Shown here one piece after another: positions 1 through 7,495 of a DNA stretch of 11,011 bases (position 1 is the first letter of the stretch; the number at the start of each line of letters is the position of its first letter). Under the pieces are notes generated by a model. The model saw only the letters and a list, made by a program, of their open reading frames with translations. It did no database searches and was not told the DNA's origin. The position numbers were made by a program, and so were the translations under genes. Source of the stretch: an uncultured Chloroflexota bacterium (GTDB lineage Bacteria; Chloroflexota; Anaerolineae; Aggregatilineales; Phototrophicaceae); the NCBI GenBank assembly GCA_937927665.1, contig CALBRY010000661.1:1-11011 (forward strand), given 5' to 3'.

Positions 1-1152
1 ATTGGCGGACGCTACAGCGCCCTCAGCTATTTCGGACTCGTTCCGGCGGCGCTGATGGGAATCGACCTTGATAAGCTGGTCGGCAGTGCGGCGACGATGA
101 TGCAGGCGTGCGGCGATAAGATCATCGCAAAAGATCACCCCGGTATCACGCTCGGCGCGGTGATGGGAGCGCTCGCTAAAGAAGGACGCGATAAGCTCTC
201 GATCCTGTGCAGCCCGTCGATCGCCAGCATTGGCAACTGGGTGGAGCAGCTTGTGGCAGAAAGCACGGGTAAAGAGGGGCGCGGTATTCTGCCCGTCGTC
301 GGTGCGACTGCTGGCAAACCGCACGATTACGCGACTGACCGCGTTTTCGTGTTCATGCGTGTGGATGACGATGATAACGCCGAACTCGACAGCGCATTTT
401 TGGGGCTGCGTCAGGCGGGGCATCCGGTTGTGACGCTGAGCTTACCGGATCGCTATGCAATCGGCGGTGAGTTCTTCCGCTGGGAATATGCAACCGCGAT
501 CGCAGGGAAACTGCTCGACATCAACCCGTTTGATGAGCCGAACGTGACCGAAAGCAAGGTCAACACACAGCGCAACTTGCAGCATTATCAGGATCATGGC
601 GCGCTTCCGTCCACACAGCCGATCCTGACGGAAAACGGGGTCAGCTTGTATGCCGACGAAAAACAGGCGAAGCTGCTCCGCGATTTGTGCGCGCAGCACA
701 ATTTTGATCCGAACACGATTTCCGGCTTGATCGCCGCGCAGATCAACGCGACGAACGCGGGCGATTACTTCGCCATGCTGGCGTATCTGCCCGCCTTCCC
801 GCAGATTGACGAAGTGCTGGAACGGGAACGCCGCCGCGTGCGTCATGTCACGCGCCGCGCTGTCACGCTCGGTTATGGTCCGCTTTTCTTGCACAGTACG
901 GGACAACTTCATAAGGGCGGCGCGGGGAACGGTGTTTTCTTCCAGTTCACCTGTGATGATCCGTTCGATCTGGCGATTCCCGGTCAGCCGTACAGCTTCG
1001 GTACGCTCAAAGCGGCGCAGGCGATGGGCGATATGGAATCGCTGCAATCGCGCAGCCGCCGCGCTGTGCGGATTCATCTCGGCGCGGACATCCTGAAAGG
1101 GTTGGAACAACTGATCCACGCCATCGATCTTGCAGAGGCGAGGAAGCACTAG
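1..1152 (+). CDS. Bifunctional transaldolase/phosphoglucose isomerase, C-terminal part (5' end cut by window)
   Basis: The frame is open from base 1, so 383 residues of a longer protein are seen. It interconverts glucose-6-phosphate and fructose-6-phosphate in the cytoplasm. Seen: GGRYSALSYFGLVPAALMG at residues 2-20, the isomerase sugar-phosphate-binding signature; NWVEQLVAESTGKEGRG at 79-94, which holds the conserved glutamates around the active site; and STGQLHKGG at 299-307, where the His-Lys pair matches the position of the catalytic lysine region in this family. The end, with QPYSFGTLKAAQAMGD from 329, is typical of the fused transaldolase-isomerase proteins (about 950 residues) rather than of classical E. 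coli-type Pgi. The transaldolase half would lie left of the window and is not seen, so the fusion is inferred from family resemblance. The ATG at 55 is internal and is not the start. The TAG stop abuts a hairpin repeat. A stand-alone isomerase of the same subfamily remains possible. Confidence 0.9.
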   Translation: MGGRYSALSYFGLVPAALMGIDLDKLVGSAATMMQACGDKIIAKDHPGITLGAVMGALAKEGRDKLSILCSPSIASIGNWVEQLVAESTGKEGRGILPVVGATAGKPHDYATDRVFVFMRVDDDDNAELDSAFLGLRQAGHPVVTLSLPDRYAIGGEFFRWEYATAIAGKLLDINPFDEPNVTESKVNTQRNLQHYQDHGALPSTQPILTENGVSLYADEKQAKLLRDLCAQHNFDPNTISGLIAAQINATNAGDYFAMLAYLPAFPQIDEVLERERRRVRHVTRRAVTLGYGPLFLHSTGQLHKGGAGNGVFFQFTCDDPFDLAIPGQPYSFGTLKAAQAMGDMESLQSRSRRAVRIHLGADILKGLEQLIHAIDLAEARKH

Positions 1153-1245
1153 ACCTCTCCACCAAGCCTTCACCCCACACGCTTCGCGTGCCGCCCCTCT
1201 CTGCCAGCGGAGAGGGGAACGGGGTGAGGGCGGTCACGGTGAGGG
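1153..1245. repeat. Nested GC-rich hairpin repeat between the isomerase and glycosyltransferase genes
   Basis: An outer stem pairs 1166-1176 with 1221-1231 (11 pairs, one of them G-T). It encloses two smaller hairpins: 1178-1182 with 1186-1190 (CACGC/GCGTG, 3-base loop) and 1194-1201 with 1210-1217 (CCCCTCTC/GAGAGGGG). The whole could form a three-way junction in RNA or a cruciform in DNA. GGTGAGGG occurs twice, at 1223-1230 and 1238-1245, so an alternative outer pairing exists. The element starts at the isomerase stop codon. Its opening GACCTCTCC (1152-1160) recurs at 3907-3915 beside another palindrome, which suggests a dispersed intergenic repeat family. There is no T-run after the stem, so it is not a canonical intrinsic terminator, although it could stabilise or end the upstream transcript. 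It fills most of this 114-base gap; I recognise no promoter in the rest. Confidence 0.75.
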
Positions 1246-1266
1246 AGAAAACTCGCAAGGACTCCC

Positions 1267-2391
1267 ATGCACATCGCATTAAACGCGCACCTGCTATCCG
1301 GCAAACCGGGCTATCGCAGCGCCGGGATTCACGGCGTAATCGATGGTTTGCTGCGCCATTTGAACAGCGCCGCCCCGGAAGATTGGCAGTTCACCGCGTT
1401 CATCAATCCGGCGGTTGAGGCATCGTTTCCGCGTGTTGCGCTCCGGCGTGCCGGACTGGATACAACGTCACCCGTGCGCCGGATCGCATGGGAACAGGTG
1501 ATCCAGCCGTTTTCGCTGATGAACGGCGGCTTTGATCTGGTTCATTCGATGGCGTTTGTTTCGCCGCTGATCTTGACGCTGCCTTCGGTTGTCACCGTGT
1601 ACGATCTCAGCTTCCGGCATTACCCGGAACGCCTTTCGACGATGCGGCGTCTATATTTACAGTGGATGACACCGCTTTCGGTGAAGCGTGCCCGCCGTGT
1701 GATCGCGATTTCGCGCAGCACTGCCCGCGATTTAACGGCAACACTCGGCACGCCCGCCGACAAGATTGACACCGCCGTATTGGGGTTTGATCGGGATGTG
1801 TTTCGCCCTGCTGCGCCGGATGTGATCCGCGCGTTTAAGATGCAAAACGGGCTGCCGGATCGGTTCTGGTTGTTCGTTGGCACGCTTGAGCCGCGTAAAA
1901 ACCTCGTGACGCTGATCGAGGCATATGCCGCGCTTCCGCCGAATGCGCGCCCCAAACTGGTGATCGGCGGCGGCAAGGGGTGGGATACTGATCCGATTTT
2001 CGCGGCGGTGGAGCGGTTAAAGCTGGCGGACGATGTGCTGTTTCCGGGCTTTATCCCTGCTGATCAGCTTGCGCTCTGGTACAATAGTGCAGAAGCGTTT
2101 GTCTATCCGTCCGTCTTTGAAGGCTTCGGGCTTCCCGTGCTGGAGGCGATGGCGTGCGGCACGCCTGTGATCGTCAGTGATGCGTCCAGCCTGCCGGAGA
2201 TTGCCGAGGGTGCGGGGATGTTGATCCCGCCGCATGATCCGTCGGCATGGACGGCGGCATTGGCACAAGCGATGCAAGATGACGGGTGGCGGCGTGATGC
2301 GCGTGAGCGCGGTCAGGAAAAAGCGCAGCGCTTTACATGGAACGAACACGCACGCGTCACTGTCGAAAGTTATCGCCAAGCGCTGCATTAG
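1267..2391 (+). CDS. Glycosyltransferase family 4 (GT-B fold)
   Basis: This 374-residue protein is of normal length for GT4 enzymes, retaining transferases that move a sugar from a nucleotide sugar to a growing glycan at the cytoplasmic face of the membrane. Seen: the N-terminal domain opens MHIALNAHLLSG; VTVYDLSFRH lies at residues 109-118, where relatives usually have HDLSF; VGTLEPRKN at 204-212 marks the start of the nucleotide-sugar-binding C-terminal domain; and EGFGLPVLEAMACGTPVIVSD from 285 contains the EX7E motif (E285, E293) that contacts the donor. No signal peptide or membrane segment is evident. The ATG is supported by AAGGA at 1257-1261, five bases upstream. The next gene, a lipid-carrier sugar phosphotransferase, begins 30 bases downstream, so the two are probably one operon for exopolysaccharide or another lipid-linked glycan. 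The donor and acceptor sugars cannot be read from sequence. Confidence 0.93.
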   Translation: MHIALNAHLLSGKPGYRSAGIHGVIDGLLRHLNSAAPEDWQFTAFINPAVEASFPRVALRRAGLDTTSPVRRIAWEQVIQPFSLMNGGFDLVHSMAFVSPLILTLPSVVTVYDLSFRHYPERLSTMRRLYLQWMTPLSVKRARRVIAISRSTARDLTATLGTPADKIDTAVLGFDRDVFRPAAPDVIRAFKMQNGLPDRFWLFVGTLEPRKNLVTLIEAYAALPPNARPKLVIGGGKGWDTDPIFAAVERLKLADDVLFPGFIPADQLALWYNSAEAFVYPSVFEGFGLPVLEAMACGTPVIVSDASSLPEIAEGAGMLIPPHDPSAWTAALAQAMQDDGWRRDARERGQEKAQRFTWNEHARVTVESYRQALH

Positions 2392-2421
2392 GTTATAGAT
2401 AAACGAGCTGACTCACCAATA

Positions 2422-3876
2422 GTGCCCTTCATGAAACCTGCCGATCAACCCGCGTCGAAACATAATCTTTCCGGCAACTGGCTCCCTCTGCTTGATACGG
2501 CGCTCGTTTTGCTGGCGTTTGTGCTGGCATACTTCGCCCGTTATGAGCTTCAGCTTATCCGCGCCGTTTTGGAATTCAACCAATCGGCGTTTGAACCATA
2601 TCTACCGTATGCCGTGATTTACATCATCTGGCTGTACGTCAACTATCGCGGTATGGGCTTGTATAAGCCGAATCGCGGGCGTTCGTGGCTGGATGAGGTC
2701 TATACGATCATCAACGGCGTTACGAATGCGACTGTCGTCACACTGGCGTTGAGCTTCTTCTTACAGCCGCTCGTTTTCAGCCGTTTGATGATGATTTACG
2801 TCGCGGCGATCACGATTGTGCTGCTTGCCACTTCTCGCGGGGTGATCCGCATCGTGCGGGCGCATCTCCGCAAGCAGGGAATCGGCGTTCAGCGCGTGAT
2901 GGTGATCGGTGCGGGCGAAGTTGGGCAGTCGGTGATGCGGGTATTACTCGCCCGCCGCGATATGGGGTACCAACTGATCGCTTACGTGGATACTGATCCG
3001 GCGCTGGCGAGTACGGATCTCGGTCGTGTCAAAGGTTTGGGCGGCGTGACTGATCTGGGAACGCTCCTCCGCGAACACGCGATCGACTTTGTGATCATCA
3101 CGATCCCATGGCGGCAAAACGAAACGATCATCGAGCTGATCAATATTTGCCAGCGCGAAAATGTCGAAGTCAGCGTGATTCCTGATGTGTTCCAGTTAAA
3201 TTTGCGACAAGTTCAGGTGGAAGCGCTCGACGGGATTCCGCTGCTGCGGATGAACGCCCATCTTCCCTTCAAAGGCACAAGCCGCCTGCTCAAGCGTTTG
3301 CTCGATTTGACGCTGATCGTGCTGGCGTCTCCGGTGCTGGCACTGATCTTCTTGTTCGTCGGGCTGGCGATCAAGTTAGAGGATCGCGGGACGATCTTTT
3401 ACAGTGCGGAGCGCGTCGGGGAGCAGGGGAAACGCTTCAAGATGTATAAATTCCGCAGCATGATCCCGAATGCCGATCAACTGCGGGCGAAGCTCACCGA
3501 AGAACACGGCGACGATCCGCGCCGCCCGAAACTGAAAGACGACCCTCGTATTACCCGCGTCGGTAAGTTTATCCGCCGCACGAGTATTGATGAACTGCCC
3601 AACTTGATTAATGTCATGCTCGGTCAAATGAGCCTTGTCGGACCGCGCCCACCAACGCCGGAAGAAGTCGCATTTTACGATCAATGGCATATGCAGCGGT
3701 TGGCGGTCAAGCCGGGGATGACAGGTTTATGGCAGGTTGCCGGACGGAGTGACATTCCGTTTGATGAAATGTGCCTGCTCGATATTTACTACATCGAAAA
3801 TTGGTCGATGGGGTTGGACGCGCAAATTTTGATGCTGACCATTCCCCGCGTACTGCTGCGCCAAGGCGTGTATTAG
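2422..3876 (+). CDS. Undecaprenyl-phosphate glycosylphosphotransferase (exopolysaccharide initiating enzyme, WbaP/ExoY-like)
   Basis: This 484-residue membrane enzyme transfers a sugar-1-phosphate from a nucleotide sugar to undecaprenyl phosphate, the first step of exopolysaccharide repeat-unit assembly. Seen in order: four N-terminal hydrophobic segments (about 20-40, 60-78, 96-117 and 121-139); a Rossmann-like domain with GAGEVG at 163-168; a hydrophobic, probably re-entrant helix after KRLLDL (about 296-318); then the catalytic sugar transferase domain. That domain has ERVG at 330-333, FKMYKFRSM at 339-347, SIDELPNL with the Asp390-Glu391 catalytic dyad, VGPRP at 406-410 and KPGMTGLWQV from 430. 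The architecture and length match the long polyprenol-phosphate hexose-1-phosphate transferases. The start is uncertain: GTG 2422 gives the longest form, ATG 2431 shortens it by three residues, and neither has a clear Shine-Dalgarno sequence. Whether the sugar is glucose, galactose or another is not decidable. It is the last gene on this strand before the convergent gap. Confidence 0.94.
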   Translation: MPFMKPADQPASKHNLSGNWLPLLDTALVLLAFVLAYFARYELQLIRAVLEFNQSAFEPYLPYAVIYIIWLYVNYRGMGLYKPNRGRSWLDEVYTIINGVTNATVVTLALSFFLQPLVFSRLMMIYVAAITIVLLATSRGVIRIVRAHLRKQGIGVQRVMVIGAGEVGQSVMRVLLARRDMGYQLIAYVDTDPALASTDLGRVKGLGGVTDLGTLLREHAIDFVIITIPWRQNETIIELINICQRENVEVSVIPDVFQLNLRQVQVEALDGIPLLRMNAHLPFKGTSRLLKRLLDLTLIVLASPVLALIFLFVGLAIKLEDRGTIFYSAERVGEQGKRFKMYKFRSMIPNADQLRAKLTEEHGDDPRRPKLKDDPRITRVGKFIRRTSIDELPNLINVMLGQMSLVGPRPPTPEEVAFYDQWHMQRLAVKPGMTGLWQVAGRSDIPFDEMCLLDIYYIENWSMGLDAQILMLTIPRVLLRQGVY

Positions 3877-3906
3877 AGTATCACCCACAGGCATCAAGGC
3901 TTTATT

Positions 3907-3945
3907 GACCTCTCCCCCGCGCCCCTCCTCGAATTCGAGGAGGGG
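3907..3945. repeat. Perfect 24-base palindrome in the convergent intergenic gap
   Basis: The arms 3922-3933 and 3934-3945 are exact inverted complements centred on GAATTC, and would give a long GC-rich hairpin (CCCCTCCTCGAA against its complement). The element opens with GACCTCTCC (3907-3915), the same nine bases that begin the nested repeat after the isomerase gene, so it may be a shorter relative. It lies between two genes that end toward each other (stops at 3876 and 3976), the usual place for a bidirectional terminator. Neither strand has a T-run after the stem, so termination is only a possibility. The rest of this 99-base gap shows nothing I can name. Confidence 0.75.
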
Positions 3946-3975
3946 TGCAGACACGAAACCCGATTTACTGCGAAC

Positions 3976-5298
3976 TCACAGCGTTTTGAGAATTCTCCGC
4001 AAGGATGCCAGCTTCGCGCCGTCAAATCCTGCCAGCGGAATATAGGCATGTCGCACGCCGTGCGGAGCGATCAACGCGGGATCATTCCCGTCAAGCGACC
4101 ACACCACATCGCCTGTCGCGGTGCGCGCCGGAATGAGCCAATAATCACCGCTGCGATATTGATGCACGGGCGGCGGTTTGGGCGCGGGCGCAAACTGTAC
4201 TTGAATCCCCTGCTCAAGCGCGATCCATGTTTCGCCTTCGGCAACTTTGAGCGTCATCTGATCTTGCGCGGGGCGGTGATCCCATCGTCGCAGAAGCGGG
4301 CGGGCAGTCGTCGCGGCGCGTTCGGTGTATTCCGGCAGTGCTTCGCCGCCTGCGTCCAGCGTCACGCGGTCATCTTCTACGGCGATCACCCGCGCCATCA
4401 TGCCGCGTCCGGTCAGGGCGAGGTTCGCCGCATCGACTAATTCGACACGATCTTCCGGGGTTAATCCCCATCGGGTATCGCGTCGTAAACCGCTGACGGT
4501 GGCAGTATTTCCGTTAAGCTCAAGCACAGGGAACACGATCGCGCCGTTATCGCGCGACCATTTGAATGTCGCATTTTTTGCGGTGCCGGGATCATGAATT
4601 TCGACGCGGTAAAGCTGATTTTCGACACCGCGATAACGCGCATCCGGCGGCGTGATGCAGGGTTCGTCATCTTTCGCGGGTGTTGTGCGGGCGCGGGCGG
4701 CGAGCATTCCGCGTTTTGGTGACTGCCATTCCGCGATCCAGTCTGCCCACTGACCCGGTAAGCTTTTCCAGTCGAGCGGATCTGGTACATGCGGTGTTAA
4801 GCCGATGCGCCACATCAAGCGGGAACGCATCGCGCCGTCGATGCCTTCGAGGGCAATTTCGCGGATATGATCATCTTCGGCGGCGGTCACACCCTGTTCC
4901 CAGACATCGAGATAGACGATAAACGGACGGTTGAGATCGGTCACGTCCATTTCGGTATAGGTGATCACGCCATCGGGGGAACGCTCGTCTACGAGGACGG
5001 TTGTCCGCCCGTTCGCCCATTCGGGATCGGCATGATTGACCGCCATGCCATCGACATAATACCGCCCCGGTGTGACGCTCAGCTTGCCCGCGTCGATTTC
5101 GACTTCGAAGGCATTTTTATCGAATGTGCCGCCGAACGGTCCGGTGAGGTCACGAATAAACATGCGGAGCAGTTCTAAAAAGATGTCGCTTTGTTCATTC
5201 CAATCGGCGTCGAGCAGCACGCGCCCCTGTTGATGCAGCACGCGGGTGAACTGCTTGGCGGCATCGAATGAATTGCGGGAAAAATCACCGTAAATCAT
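3976..5298 (-). CDS. DUF6519-type protein, last gene of a contractile tail-like operon
   Basis: A 440-residue protein of unknown molecular function. I recognise it as the family usually labelled DUF6519, whose members commonly sit beside tail or injection-machine baseplate genes. Seen: the strongly family-like start MIYGDFSRNSFD followed by QQGRVLLDADWNEQ (23-36); RPFIVYLDVWEQ at 124-135; a central DEPCITPPDARYRGVENQLYRVEIH (211-235) followed by NATFKWSRDNGAIVFPV (242-258); and near the end GDYWLIPAR (384-392) and APHGVRHAYIPLAGF (411-425). It looks beta-rich, with no signal peptide, membrane segment or known enzyme motif. The start is fixed by AAGGAG at 5304-5309, five bases before ATG 5298. 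An upstream in-frame extension overlaps the preceding gene and is rejected. It follows the tail I-type gene by 13 bases, so co-transcription is very likely. A structural role at the baseplate or distal tail is inferred from context; fibre, adaptor or cargo-associated roles remain open. Confidence 0.85.
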   Translation of the reverse strand: MIYGDFSRNSFDAAKQFTRVLHQQGRVLLDADWNEQSDIFLELLRMFIRDLTGPFGGTFDKNAFEVEIDAGKLSVTPGRYYVDGMAVNHADPEWANGRTTVLVDERSPDGVITYTEMDVTDLNRPFIVYLDVWEQGVTAAEDDHIREIALEGIDGAMRSRLMWRIGLTPHVPDPLDWKSLPGQWADWIAEWQSPKRGMLAARARTTPAKDDEPCITPPDARYRGVENQLYRVEIHDPGTAKNATFKWSRDNGAIVFPVLELNGNTATVSGLRRDTRWGLTPEDRVELVDAANLALTGRGMMARVIAVEDDRVTLDAGGEALPEYTERAATTARPLLRRWDHRPAQDQMTLKVAEGETWIALEQGIQVQFAPAPKPPPVHQYRSGDYWLIPARTATGDVVWSLDGNDPALIAPHGVRHAYIPLAGFDGAKLASLRRILKTL

Positions 5299-5303
5299 TG
5301 TGG

Positions 5304-5309
5304 CTCCTT
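5304..5309 (-). promoter_or_regulatory. Ribosome binding site deciding the DUF6519 gene start
   Basis: On the minus strand this reads AAGGAG, five bases before the ATG whose first base is 5298. It lies in the 13-base gap after the preceding stop (5312-5314). It supports the 440-residue form over the 565-residue in-frame extension. Confidence 0.8.
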
Positions 5310-5311
5310 CG

Positions 5312-7495
5312 TTAGCTGGCGAAAACGAGATCGACATTGCTGGCGGCGGGACTGTATTCCGCGACACGGGCGCGCAAATTGGCTTCGCGCTGCGGGGTGA
5401 ACAGGTCGTGATAGACCCCCATTTCGGATTCATCATCTGCGCCGTGGGTGATTTCTTGCGGGCAGTGTGCCGCCAACTGCGCGTAATCGGCTGTCCCGTA
5501 ACGCATACTGTCGAACTGCGGCTGAACGCGTGCGCCCTGTTCCGCTGCTTCCGGTTGGCATTGAAAACGGGGCGGCGTTCGTGAGCCATCCGGCGGCACG
5601 TAGCAGAAGCGGACACAGCCTTTTTGCCGCCGCGCTGCGATGAGGGGATCGCGGAAGATCGTGTTTTCGGCAAGGTTGACGCGGCGGACGATCACCGTAC
5701 CAAAAACGGTACAGCGCGCTATCGTCAGGATCGCATGGGCGCGATCGACATGCCCCCCGCCGATGGCGCGCTCCTCCGGCGATGTCGAATCGATGATGCT
5801 GTCGCTGATATTGAGTTCAAGCGGATCGGTCATGACTTCGTCTTGATCGATCAAAATGGTGCCGATGATGCTGTGTTCGATTCGTACACAGGCATCAACA
5901 TGATCGATTAAGAGACTCGGTTCTTCGCTGTGTTCCGGCTCACATGACGCATCAAGCGACCAACCCGGTACGAGCGTGACATGCCGCAAAATCAGCGAGG
6001 GGCGATCCAGAGGCACGGGCGATTCCTGCGGTTCGGGCTTTGTATCCGCCTTTGATTTTCGCGGCGGATTCTTGCGATCGGCGGCGGTTTCGGTATCGGG
6101 ATCATCGCTTTCCGGCGGTTCGACCGATAAACCGCGCCCCGCGATCATCACGCCATCGAGGACGAAACAACTCCCCGGCGCGAGGGCGATCCGCAGCGAA
6201 TCACTGCCGCTCACGAGATAATCGAGCAGGCGTAAAATCGGGCGTTTGCCATCGGCGGCGCGGATCTGGAGTGTTTGCCCGGCTCGCAGCGCGATACGGT
6301 TAAACGGCTCAAGCGAATACACCATGCTATCCGGCAGTTCGATCACGGCATGATCGGGCGCTTCTGTTTGCCATTTTTGCAGCACATTATTGAGCTTGTG
6401 CGGCTCATCGCGCTGCGGCTCCGGGCGGTAGATTTTCGCTAGCGGGTGCTGACGGATCGGACGGTTATACTCACCGCCGCCGAGATCGGCGCGGAAACCG
6501 TAGTGATAACGCACCGAAACGGCGCGCGGTTGTTGGCGCGGCGGGAATAAAATGCGTCCAAGCACCGGATCGACGGCGACCCGGTTTTGCGGGACGCGGT
6601 AGCGCTCCCAATCGCTCAAATCCGCCGCGATGATGCGTTCCGGCGGGATCAAGCGTGTGCCTTCGCGCCGCGTCTCCCAGATGGCAAGGCTGCGATCCTC
6701 CCCGTAATAATCGGTCAGGAAATCTTCAAAACTGCGGCGGCTGATCGGGATGGGCAGGTGACGTTCATCGTCAATACCCGTGAGCGCCGACGGTCTGGTA
6801 TACAAGACGGTGTCATTCCCTAACGCGCTGAAGGCGAACCGCTGCGGACTGCCCTCCAAACGATATGCCGGGGTGCGCGTAACGGAATAGGCGCGCATCC
6901 GCCACACGAACAGCGCAACCGTACCGGGGCGGTAACGCGCAGTCGCAGCGCCGGTATTGATGTCGCGTACATCGACGGTATGCGCGGCGCGGTCAAACGG
7001 CGTGCCTAATCTGCCGAGTGCCGCGCCATCGCGCACATCGATCCAGCCGCCGCGTGCCGGTCGGGTGGCGTTCATATCCTGAAACCAGTGCAGGAGCGGG
7101 TAGAACTCGACCGCACGCGCCGCTGACCATCCACTCACATCACGGGCGAGACTTTCCAGAAGGGCTAATGTTCCCTTGCGGCGGCGGTTGGCGATCGTGT
7201 TGGCGACATCGGCACGCGGGATCATGATTCGCTGGCGCGAACTATCGGGTGTTCCTGTCTCGACGGCTTGATTCACCGCCGTGTAGCCGACCAGATCACC
7301 GAGATAAGGCACGATCCAATCTTCGCAGGTTTCGATAAACCAGTTGTCGTAAGCCTGATCGATACTGGCGCGCACGACATCAACCTGCTGCTGCACGACG
7401 CGCAGCAGCGCCTTGAGCGGATAACCTTGTTCGGCATCGCGCATGCGGTATATGGCGGGCAGCAGGTCATAGAGCCTATCGCGTGTGTCGTTCAT
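5312..7495 (-). CDS. Tail protein I-type baseplate protein with long beta-rich C-terminal half
   Basis: A 727-residue protein, about four times the length of P2 tail protein I. Residues 1 to about 125 (RLYDLLPAIYRMRD, then the Trp-rich DNWFIETCEDWIVPYLGDLVGY at 50-71) match the phage tail protein I family (the TIGR02242 type), which sits in the baseplate wedge. NRVAVDPVLGRILFPP (304-319) with VRYHYGFRADLGGGEY (328-343) is characteristic of the large versions. From about 385 there are short repeated beta-strand patterns (SLILRHVTLVPGWSLD, IEHSIIGTILID, ISDSIIDS, IARCTVFGTVIV) resembling a right-handed beta-helix, interrupted by a charged, proline-rich linker at 461-497. The end (MRYGTADYAQL; EMGVYHDLFTPQREANLRAR, 691-710) is also family-typical. 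The ATG shares bases with the upstream stop (ATGA, 7492-7495), and GGAG lies eight bases upstream inside that gene, so translation is probably coupled. Whether the C-terminal half binds a receptor, trimerises or simply braces the baseplate is not known. Confidence 0.88.
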   Translation of the reverse strand: MNDTRDRLYDLLPAIYRMRDAEQGYPLKALLRVVQQQVDVVRASIDQAYDNWFIETCEDWIVPYLGDLVGYTAVNQAVETGTPDSSRQRIMIPRADVANTIANRRRKGTLALLESLARDVSGWSAARAVEFYPLLHWFQDMNATRPARGGWIDVRDGAALGRLGTPFDRAAHTVDVRDINTGAATARYRPGTVALFVWRMRAYSVTRTPAYRLEGSPQRFAFSALGNDTVLYTRPSALTGIDDERHLPIPISRRSFEDFLTDYYGEDRSLAIWETRREGTRLIPPERIIAADLSDWERYRVPQNRVAVDPVLGRILFPPRQQPRAVSVRYHYGFRADLGGGEYNRPIRQHPLAKIYRPEPQRDEPHKLNNVLQKWQTEAPDHAVIELPDSMVYSLEPFNRIALRAGQTLQIRAADGKRPILRLLDYLVSGSDSLRIALAPGSCFVLDGVMIAGRGLSVEPPESDDPDTETAADRKNPPRKSKADTKPEPQESPVPLDRPSLILRHVTLVPGWSLDASCEPEHSEEPSLLIDHVDACVRIEHSIIGTILIDQDEVMTDPLELNISDSIIDSTSPEERAIGGGHVDRAHAILTIARCTVFGTVIVRRVNLAENTIFRDPLIAARRQKGCVRFCYVPPDGSRTPPRFQCQPEAAEQGARVQPQFDSMRYGTADYAQLAAHCPQEITHGADDESEMGVYHDLFTPQREANLRARVAEYSPAASNVDLVFAS

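Noticed and set aside
442..1173. 243-residue open frame antisense to the isomerase gene
   Set aside because: The sense strand encodes clear isomerase motifs throughout. The antisense product is Arg/Ile-rich with no recognisable domain and is a typical GC-rich codon shadow.
2392..2421. TTATAGAT as a possible -10 box before the glycosylphosphotransferase gene
   Set aside because: The gap is only 30 bases, any -35 would lie in the upstream gene with no clear match, and operon read-through explains expression more simply.
3907..3945. Calling the palindrome a definite intrinsic terminator
   Set aside because: No U-tract follows the stem on either strand, so it is kept as a repeat with possible terminator activity.
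4048..5178. Several plus-strand open frames of 80-130 codons opposite the DUF6519 gene
   Set aside because: They overlap each other and a motif-rich coding frame, lack convincing ribosome sites, and their products match no pattern I know.
5299..5673. In-frame 125-codon extension upstream of the DUF6519 start
   Set aside because: It overlaps the well-supported end of the 727-residue gene, its residues are low-quality (Arg/Ser/Pro-rich, shadow-like), and the family start MIYGDFSRN with a strong AAGGAG site lies at 5298.
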